Assembly (NCBI GenBank): GCA_027489105.1
Contig: JAIYAJ010000488.1
Span: 1-11,301 of the forward strand
DNA length: 11,301 bases
Direction of reading: 5' to 3'
From: Zymomonas sp.
Lineage (GTDB): Bacteria > Pseudomonadota > Alphaproteobacteria > Sphingomonadales > Sphingomonadaceae
Both the position numbers and the translations under genes were made by a program. The notes under the pieces are model-generated. The model ran no database searches. It was not told the DNA's origin and worked only from the letters and a program-made list of their open reading frames with translations. Below are positions 6,907-11,301 of the stretch, piece by piece (within the stretch, counting starts at the first letter, position 1; every line of letters starts with the position of its first letter).

Positions 6907-8156
6907 GCACAGATTTCGCCACGCTGGTGCGGGACGATCGCGTCCTGACTCCGATGTATACCGACCCGGCCATCTTCGAGGAAGAGATGGACCGCATCTT
7001 CAAGAACACCTGGGTCTGGGTCGCGCATGAGAGCGACATTCCGACCGGCAACAGCTTCAAGACCTCGCATGTCGGCCGCGAGCGCGTGATCGTCACCCGC
7101 GACAAGCAGGGAAAGATCCACACCTTGCTGAACCGCTGTCGGCACCGCGCCGCGACGATCTGCGAAAAGCGCAAGGGCAAGGCCAGCGTCTTTGTCTGCC
7201 CCTATCATGGGTGGAGCTATGAAGTGGATGGCGCCCTGCGCAAGGTGCCGCATCTGAGCGGCTATGGTGAGGGGCTCGAACAGTCGGAACTCGGGCTGGT
7301 CTCGCTACGCACCGAACAATATAACGGCATGATCTTCGCCACCTATCGAGACGATATCGAGCCGCTCGTCGAATTTCTGGGTGGCGCCAAGAAGTGGATC
7401 GACCTGTTCATGAAGCAGGGCGGCGGCTACGCTGTGAAAACGCTGGGCGAGCACCGCTTCCGCTTTCGCGGCAACTGGAAGATACAGCTCGAAAATACCA
7501 CCGACGCCTATCATTTCCCGATCGTCCATAAGACCTTCCTCGACTCGCTCGATGCGGAGGCCGAAAATGTGTTCGACGTGCTCGGTCAGGGCGGTTGGGT
7601 CGAGGATCTCGGCAATGGCCACAGCGTGATGGTGATGATCCCCGATCTGATCGATCTGGAAGAAGGCCTGGACGCGCCCATTCCGCAGCGCTTCCAGGAA
7701 CTGGCCGATGAACTGGCTGCCGAAGGCTTGCCCGATGCCCAGATCCGGCTGATCGTTCGCGCCGTTGGTGGATCGGGTTTCAACCTGAACCTGTTTCCGA
7801 ACGTTGCCTGTTCGATGGCCTTCTTTCGGGTGCTGCGCCCGGTCGAGGTCGATGAGACCGAGATCACCCATGTCGCGATCGGCATGGATGGGGGGCCGGC
7901 GGCTGCCAACCGAATGCGGTTGCGCCTGCATGAGCATTTCCAGGGCCCGATGGGCTTCGGAACCCCCGATGATGCCGAGGGCTGGGAGCGCGTCCAGCGC
8001 GGCGCCGAGGCTGGGGAGAAGCTTTGGATCATGGTCAACCGCGGCGTCGATGCCCCCGAGGGCGTCGCCGCGCCGGGCCATGCAGCGGGCGACGTCAGCG
8101 CCGAGACGGGCATGCGCGCCGCCTATCAAATGTGGAAAAGGATGATGACCGCGTGA
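6903..8156 (+). CDS. iacC: Rieske ring-hydroxylating oxygenase, large subunit, IacC-like
   Basis: This 417-residue alpha subunit carries both metal sites of a Rieske non-haem iron dioxygenase. The [2Fe-2S] ligands are C79 and H81 in NRCRHR, and C99 and H102 in CPYHGWSY. The mononuclear iron ligands are H204 and H209 in DAYHFPIVH, with bridging D201 at the spacing seen in naphthalene dioxygenase. The carboxylate ligand is probably D356 or D357 in GTPDDAEGWE. It needs a reductase to supply electrons, and none is encoded in the window. Starts and stops overlap both neighbours by 4 bases. In iac loci this enzyme acts late in the conversion of the oxidised indole intermediate to catechol; assignment to that role rests on gene context. 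Confidence 0.87.
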   Translation: MSTDFATLVRDDRVLTPMYTDPAIFEEEMDRIFKNTWVWVAHESDIPTGNSFKTSHVGRERVIVTRDKQGKIHTLLNRCRHRAATICEKRKGKASVFVCPYHGWSYEVDGALRKVPHLSGYGEGLEQSELGLVSLRTEQYNGMIFATYRDDIEPLVEFLGGAKKWIDLFMKQGGGYAVKTLGEHRFRFRGNWKIQLENTTDAYHFPIVHKTFLDSLDAEAENVFDVLGQGGWVEDLGNGHSVMVMIPDLIDLEEGLDAPIPQRFQELADELAAEGLPDAQIRLIVRAVGGSGFNLNLFPNVACSMAFFRVLRPVEVDETEITHVAIGMDGGPAAANRMRLRLHEHFQGPMGFGTPDDAEGWERVQRGAEAGEKLWIMVNRGVDAPEGVAAPGHAAGDVSAETGMRAAYQMWKRMMTA

Positions 8157-8668
8157 GCACGCTCGCTGAACCCCTTAGCCGCGCGGATGCGGTGGACGCC
8201 CCGTCGCTGCAGGATGCGATCCAGTTCATCTGGGCCGAAGCCGACATCCTCGACCGGCTTGAGTATAAGAAATGGCTGCCGCTCTGGACCGCAGATGGTC
8301 GCTACGTCATTCCGACGGAGCGCGGCCTGGCCTCTTATGACGACAGCCTCAACATCGTGAACGATGGTGCGGAAATGCGTCAGGCGCGGATCAAGCGCTT
8401 GCTGTCGGGTTTTTCGATGTCCTCGGCGCCGCCGGCGCGCACAGTGCGCACCGTTTCGCGCTTCGTTCCCGTTGCGCAGGAAGAGGGGGCGCTCAGGCTG
8501 CGCGCCGCGATGATCCTCGTCGAGTATAAATATGAAAGGATGCGCACGCTGGCGGGCGATGTCGACTATCGTATCGTCGCGACGCCCGACGGGCTGAAGC
8601 TCGATCACAAGATCGTCACGCTGATCAATTGCGACGATTTCCAGCACGGCATCGGCTATCTTCTCTGA
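8153..8668 (+). CDS. iacD: Ring-hydroxylating oxygenase, small subunit, IacD-like
   Basis: This beta subunit of 171 residues would form the structural partner of the Rieske large subunit in an alpha3beta3-type complex. Family features include AIQFIWAEADILDRLEYKKWLPLW near the N-terminus (residues about 21-44), GRYVIPTERG, the RTVRTVSRF segment and a C-terminus rich in strand (LDHKIVTLINCDDF). The start is GTG 8153, giving a GTGA overlap with the large-subunit stop; AAAAGGA lies upstream at 8135-8141. An in-frame ATG at 8024 lies deep inside the large-subunit gene and would add unrelated residues. Position directly behind the alpha subunit makes the pairing secure. Confidence 0.87.
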   Translation: MSTLAEPLSRADAVDAPSLQDAIQFIWAEADILDRLEYKKWLPLWTADGRYVIPTERGLASYDDSLNIVNDGAEMRQARIKRLLSGFSMSSAPPARTVRTVSRFVPVAQEEGALRLRAAMILVEYKYERMRTLAGDVDYRIVATPDGLKLDHKIVTLINCDDFQHGIGYLL

Positions 8669-8687
8669 AGGGGGAACAAGGCACGCT

Positions 8688-9479
8688 ATGAGCAGTGAAG
8701 CGCAGGCGAAGGCCTTTGTAGAAGGCCGGTTGGCGGCGGCGGGCTTTTCCGATTATCCGGGCGACCTTCCAGGCGATCTCGCCACCGCTTATACGGTTCA
8801 GCAGGAGGCGATCGCGCAATGGCCCGATCGCATCGCGGGCTGGAAGGTCGGGAAGAGCGCGCCGCCCCTCGCGGACAGGGTGGGCGCAGATCGCTTCGTT
8901 GGCCCGATCTTCGCGACGGACATTCGTTCGGTGGGGCAGGACGCCGTCTTCCCGGCCTTTGCCGGCGGCTTTGCGGCCTTCGAAGCCGAGCTTGTCATCG
9001 TCGCGGCGGACGATGCGCCGGCCGATAAGGCGGACTGGTCGATCGACGAGGCGCGCGCGCTGACGGGGTCAATGCATATTGCGGTCGAAGTCGCCGGAAG
9101 CCCGCTCGCTTCGATCAACGATATCGGGGCGATCGCCACCATTGCCGGCTTCGGCAACAATAACGGCTTGATCCTCGGTGCAGAGGTGCCCGACTGGCGC
9201 GCGCTGCGCTTCGACGACATTCCTTGCACGACGACGATAGACGGGGTGGTGGCGGGCCATGCTGCGGCCAGCGCGATCCCAGGCTCGCCGCTGGCGGCTG
9301 TGGCCTTCGCGTTCAGCTGCACCGCAAGGTTGGGAAGGCCTGTCCGCAAAGGAGATCTGATTTCGACCGGTGCGATCACCGGTGTCCATGCTGTGCGGAT
9401 CGGGCAGTATTGTGAGGCTGATTTCGGCCGCTTCGGGCGGATCGCCTGCACCGTCACGCAGGCGCTTCCCCGGCGCTGA
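8688..9479 (+). CDS. 2-keto-4-pentenoate hydratase/decarboxylase family enzyme
   Basis: This 263-residue protein belongs to the MhpD/XylJ/DmpE family of divalent-metal hydratases and decarboxylases. Likely metal ligands are E99 and E101 in FEAELVIV and E134 in IAVEVAG, a pattern and spacing like that of MhpD. The segment NDIGAIATIAGFGNNNGLILG (about residues 144-164) and the end motif GDLISTGAITG are also typical. Length matches the family (about 260). It follows the oxygenase small subunit by 19 bases with AAGGGGG at the junction, so it is the last gene of the operon. The classic role is hydration of a dienoate in meta-cleavage, yet the linked lower pathway is ortho-type. I do not know this gene from standard iac clusters, and its substrate here is open. 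Confidence 0.82.
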   Translation: MSSEAQAKAFVEGRLAAAGFSDYPGDLPGDLATAYTVQQEAIAQWPDRIAGWKVGKSAPPLADRVGADRFVGPIFATDIRSVGQDAVFPAFAGGFAAFEAELVIVAADDAPADKADWSIDEARALTGSMHIAVEVAGSPLASINDIGAIATIAGFGNNNGLILGAEVPDWRALRFDDIPCTTTIDGVVAGHAAASAIPGSPLAAVAFAFSCTARLGRPVRKGDLISTGAITGVHAVRIGQYCEADFGRFGRIACTVTQALPRR

Positions 9480-9481
9480 TC

Positions 9482-9535
9482 CCGGGGGCTGCCCGGCCTG
9501 TGCAGCGGCTGAACGCGGGTGGTTCCTCACCACTC
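9482..9535. terminator. Weak hairpins at a convergent gene junction
   Basis: Two short inverted repeats lie between and into the converging 3' ends of the hydratase-family gene and the second MarR gene. The first is CCGGG (9482-9486) with CCCGG (9492-9496) and a 5-base loop. The second is GGGTGGT (9517-9523) with ACCACTC (9529-9535), one G-T pair, overlapping the MarR stop codon. Neither is followed by a T-run in either direction, so intrinsic termination is only a possibility. Confidence 0.25.
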
Positions 9536-10000
9536 GCTCAGATTGTCGAACACCGCCTCCATCAGCATGTTCAGCCGCGCGGTATCTTCGCCCGAGATCG
9601 TCCGGAACGCCTGGCCATAAAGTCGGTTGGCGATTGCCCATGCCTCCTGGCGGGCGGCGATGCCGCGTTCGGTGAGCGATACCTCGGTCACCCGGCCATC
9701 GGAGGCGCGCGCTTCGCAGGTGACGAGATTGTCGGCCTGCATCCGCTGGACGATCTTCGTCATCGTGGGGAGCTTGACGATCGCCAGTTCGGCGATCTCG
9801 CTTACGCTGGTGGCCCGGCCTTCCTTCAGGCACATCAGCACGCGCCAGCGCGCCACGTCGAGGTTGACGCGTTTAAGCCCGGTCTCGAGCCGCTGAAGAT
9901 AGCGGCCGACCGCCTGGGTCATCCAGAAGAAGGGCCAGTCGTGCGGGTCGAACCCGGTGGCGTCGGACGAAGGACTGTCGCGCAGGGCATTGTCGGTCAT
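9527..10000 (-). CDS. MarR-family transcriptional regulator, IacR-like (copy 2)
   Basis: This 157-residue MarR-type regulator shares with copy 1 the blocks WPF.W, LD..RWRVLM.L, SVSEIA..AI.KLPTMTKI.QRM.AD.LV and a C-terminal dimerisation helix ending in NL. The ATG at 10000 has GGGAGAGAG upstream; the frame extends to TTG 10036, which is less likely. It is the last gene of the leftward iacA-iacB-iacE-like group, 78 bases after the dehydrogenase stop, and may have its own promoter. It may respond to IAA or to a later intermediate; the sequence does not say which. Its wing region (EARASDGRVTEV) differs from that of copy 1 (QPRPGKERVMEV). Confidence 0.88.
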   Translation of the reverse strand: MTDNALRDSPSSDATGFDPHDWPFFWMTQAVGRYLQRLETGLKRVNLDVARWRVLMCLKEGRATSVSEIAELAIVKLPTMTKIVQRMQADNLVTCEARASDGRVTEVSLTERGIAARQEAWAIANRLYGQAFRTISGEDTARLNMLMEAVFDNLSEW

Positions 10001-10026
10001 GCCGATCGCTCTCTCCCGCTTTTCTG

Positions 10027-10082
10027 GGCTGTGCAAGCCGATTTGCAGGTCCGTCTATCGTCGCACAGCCACGCGGCGTCAA
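10027..10082 (-). promoter_or_regulatory. Candidate promoter and operator for MarR copy 2
   Basis: Reading leftward, TTGACG (10082-10077, overlapping the dehydrogenase stop codon) is followed after exactly 17 bases by GATAGA (10059-10054), a good -35 with a weak -10. Just downstream, near the expected start point, is an inverted repeat TGCAA-N6-TTGCA (10032-10047), a typical size for a MarR half-site pair. A longer inverted repeat, GGCTGTGC (10027-10034) and GCACAGCC (10063-10070), brackets it. This would let the regulator be transcribed apart from the genes upstream. The function is inferred from layout. Confidence 0.4.
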
Positions 10083-10831
10083 CGCATGTAGAGCCCGCCA
10101 TTGATGTCCCAGGTTGCCCCCGTCACGAAATCGGCGTCGCGGGCGCACAGACGTGCAACCGTATCGGCGATGAAATCGGGCTGGCCGAGCTTGCGGACCG
10201 GGATGTTGGCGAGAAAGCCAGGCATGGCTTCTTCGGAAATCGTACGGTGGACCATCGGGGAGTCGATCGGTCCTGGCGCAATCGCGTTGGCGGTGACGCC
10301 GAAGGCGGCGAGGTCGCGGGCAAAGACCTTGGTCAGCGTCACGATCGCACCCTTGGAGGTCGCGTAATGCGCACCGGTGGCGGTGCCGCCATTTTGCCCA
10401 GCGAGGGACGCCATGTTGACGATGCGGCCATAGCCCTGCGCCTTGAAGAGGCGGCCGAATACCTGGGAGCCGACGAAGGTCCCGCGCACATTGATCGCCA
10501 TCACAGCGTCGAATTCATCGGGCGTGATGTCCAGAACGGGTTTGGCGGCCGTGGCGGCGGCGTTGTTGACCAGCCCTTCGACCGATCCCCAGCGGGCGAG
10601 GAGGGCGTCGCGCGCCTGTTCGAAAGAGGCCTGCTCGCGCACGTCGAGGGACAGGCCGATCGCAGTAGCGCCGCTCGCGTCGATCTCGTTCGCCAGCGTG
10701 TCCGCAGCCGTGGCGTCGAGATCGCCTATCCCGACGCGGAAGCCGCGCCGGTGAAGGCCGCGAGCGATGGCCGCGCCGAGGCCCCGCGCACCGCCCGTGA
10801 CGAGGACAACGTCGCCGCCTTTCCCGCTCAT
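10079..10831 (-). CDS. iacE: Short-chain dehydrogenase/reductase, IacE-like
   Basis: This 250-residue classical SDR shows TGGARGLG at 12-19 for dinucleotide binding, D37 after the second strand (suggesting NAD(H) preference), NNAA at 89-92, N114, and the catalytic S142, Y156 and K160 in HYATSKGA. It ends with the usual GATWDINGG segment. The ATG at 10831 overlaps the stop of the IacB-like gene as ATGA, which fixes the start; the frame runs 18 codons further upstream without support. In iac loci the SDR IacE acts on an oxidised indole-acetate intermediate. The family is very broad, so the specific name rests on the neighbours. Confidence 0.8.
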   Translation of the reverse strand: MSGKGGDVVLVTGGARGLGAAIARGLHRRGFRVGIGDLDATAADTLANEIDASGATAIGLSLDVREQASFEQARDALLARWGSVEGLVNNAAATAAKPVLDITPDEFDAVMAINVRGTFVGSQVFGRLFKAQGYGRIVNMASLAGQNGGTATGAHYATSKGAIVTLTKVFARDLAAFGVTANAIAPGPIDSPMVHRTISEEAMPGFLANIPVRKLGQPDFIADTVARLCARDADFVTGATWDINGGLYMR

Positions 10832-11187
10832 GCGGGTATCACCAATTCGCGACCCAGGCGGGCTTCGACCCGGATATATTTCCACAGCCGATACTCACCG
10901 ACCTCGATGGTGCGGAAGAGATTGCACGCGGCCACCGCCGTTTCGCGGTCGGGAACGTCGGCAAGGATGTAGAAGGTCCAGGGCCAGCCGGTGGGGGAGG
11001 TGCCGACCATCGTCTGATCGTCGTCGATGGTGCCAAGGATCTGCACGCCCGGCAGATCGCGTATGCCCTTCAGCATCTCTCCGGTTGCGGCCCATACCTT
11101 GCCGATGTCGCTGGCGGGAAGATCGAAGAAGTTCTGCAGCACGGCGCCGCAGAACAGAACGCGGATGGGCTGCTTTTCCGTGGCCAT
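10828..11187 (-). CDS. iacB: Small IacB-like protein of unknown function
   Basis: This 119-residue cytoplasmic protein has no signal peptide or membrane segment. Alternating strands and helices (IRVLFCGAVLQNF near residues 8-20, VQILGTIDD, WPWTFYILADVPD, TIEVGEYRLWKYIRVEARLG) suggest a small alpha/beta fold, perhaps of the dimeric ferredoxin-like barrel type. No catalytic motif is evident. The ATG at 11187 is chosen because AAAGGA lies 9 bases upstream; a longer frame reaching 11280 reads through the end of the preceding gene. It lies 43 bases behind that gene's stop and overlaps the SDR start by 4 bases. Place and size match IacB, a small protein of iac clusters whose role is unclear. Confidence 0.68.
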   Translation of the reverse strand: MATEKQPIRVLFCGAVLQNFFDLPASDIGKVWAATGEMLKGIRDLPGVQILGTIDDDQTMVGTSPTGWPWTFYILADVPDRETAVAACNLFRTIEVGEYRLWKYIRVEARLGRELVIPA

Positions 11188-11230
11188 GGTGGTCGTCCTT
11201 TCAATGGGGGAGCAGGAGAATATCCGGCGC

Positions 11231-11301
11231 TTACGGAAAGCCGGGTGCCGATTCGAGGCCCAGCAGAACCTTTCCGGCATTCTGCCAGGTGCCGTCGGCC
11301 A
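11231..11301 (-). CDS. iacA: C-terminal fragment of probable IacA monooxygenase (partial)
   Basis: Reading leftward from the window edge, one frame encodes 22 residues, ADGTWQNAGKVLLGLESAPGFP as the order of the tail (first part ADGTWQNAGKVLLG), then TAA at 11233-11231. It lies 43 bases upstream of the IacB-like gene on the same strand. In iac clusters iacA, a flavin-dependent monooxygenase with an acyl-CoA dehydrogenase-like fold that starts IAA oxidation, precedes iacB. The identification is therefore mainly by position. A different gene could end here. Confidence 0.45.
   Translation of the reverse strand, partial: ADGTWQNAGKVLLGLESAPGFP

Noticed and set aside
9500..10972. Open frame of 490 codons on the + strand
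   Set aside because: It lies antisense to the MarR copy 2 and SDR genes, both with clear family motifs. Long antisense frames are expected in high-GC DNA.
1..11301. Mobile elements, tRNA genes, CRISPR arrays
   Set aside because: I saw no transposase or integrase motifs, no repeat-spacer pattern and no cloverleaf-like stretch on either strand by eye.

Overview
The window is high-GC, densely packed bacterial DNA. Base composition, codon use and gene style fit an alphaproteobacterium, most likely Sphingomonadales (inference; no rRNA or other phylogenetic marker is present). I see no tRNA, rRNA, insertion sequence, phage gene or CRISPR array.

The best reading is a catabolic locus for the plant hormone indole-3-acetic acid (IAA), of the iac type, joined to the genes that finish catechol breakdown by the beta-ketoadipate route. 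Left block (+ strand, about 83-4713): two CoA-transferase subunits (pcaI/pcaJ type), 3-oxoadipyl-CoA thiolase (pcaF), 3-oxoadipate enol-lactonase (pcaD/catD) and an MHS-family transporter. Together these take 3-oxoadipate enol-lactone to succinyl-CoA plus acetyl-CoA. A 21-residue tail of an unidentified upstream gene opens the window. Middle block: a MarR-family regulator on the - strand (4682-5149) diverges from a + strand operon (5246-9479). That operon encodes a compact amidase (iacH-like), an NTF2/SnoaL-fold protein (iacI-like), the large and small subunits of a Rieske ring-hydroxylating oxygenase (iacC, iacD) and a 2-keto-4-pentenoate hydratase-family enzyme, which is not in the classic iac gene set. 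Right block (- strand, read from 11301 leftward): the last 22 residues of a gene that by position is probably iacA, then iacB-like, an iacE-like short-chain dehydrogenase, and a second MarR regulator paralogous to the first.

Proposed working model: IacA starts oxidation of the indole ring. IacE, IacH, IacI, IacB and the IacCD dioxygenase carry the oxidised intermediates to catechol. Catechol is ring-cleaved by catA/B/C products that are not in this window, and the left block completes the pathway. The usual iacF and iacG (electron-transfer and flavin reductases) are not in view. Control looks local. A 14-bp perfect palindrome and a near copy 30 bp away lie between the first MarR gene and the amidase operon. 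A separate candidate promoter with inverted repeats lies just before the second MarR gene.

Non-coding DNA is sparse. Seven gene junctions are 4-base ATGA or GTGA overlaps, and no gene-free stretch reaches 300 bases. The largest gap (5150-5245) holds the divergent control region.
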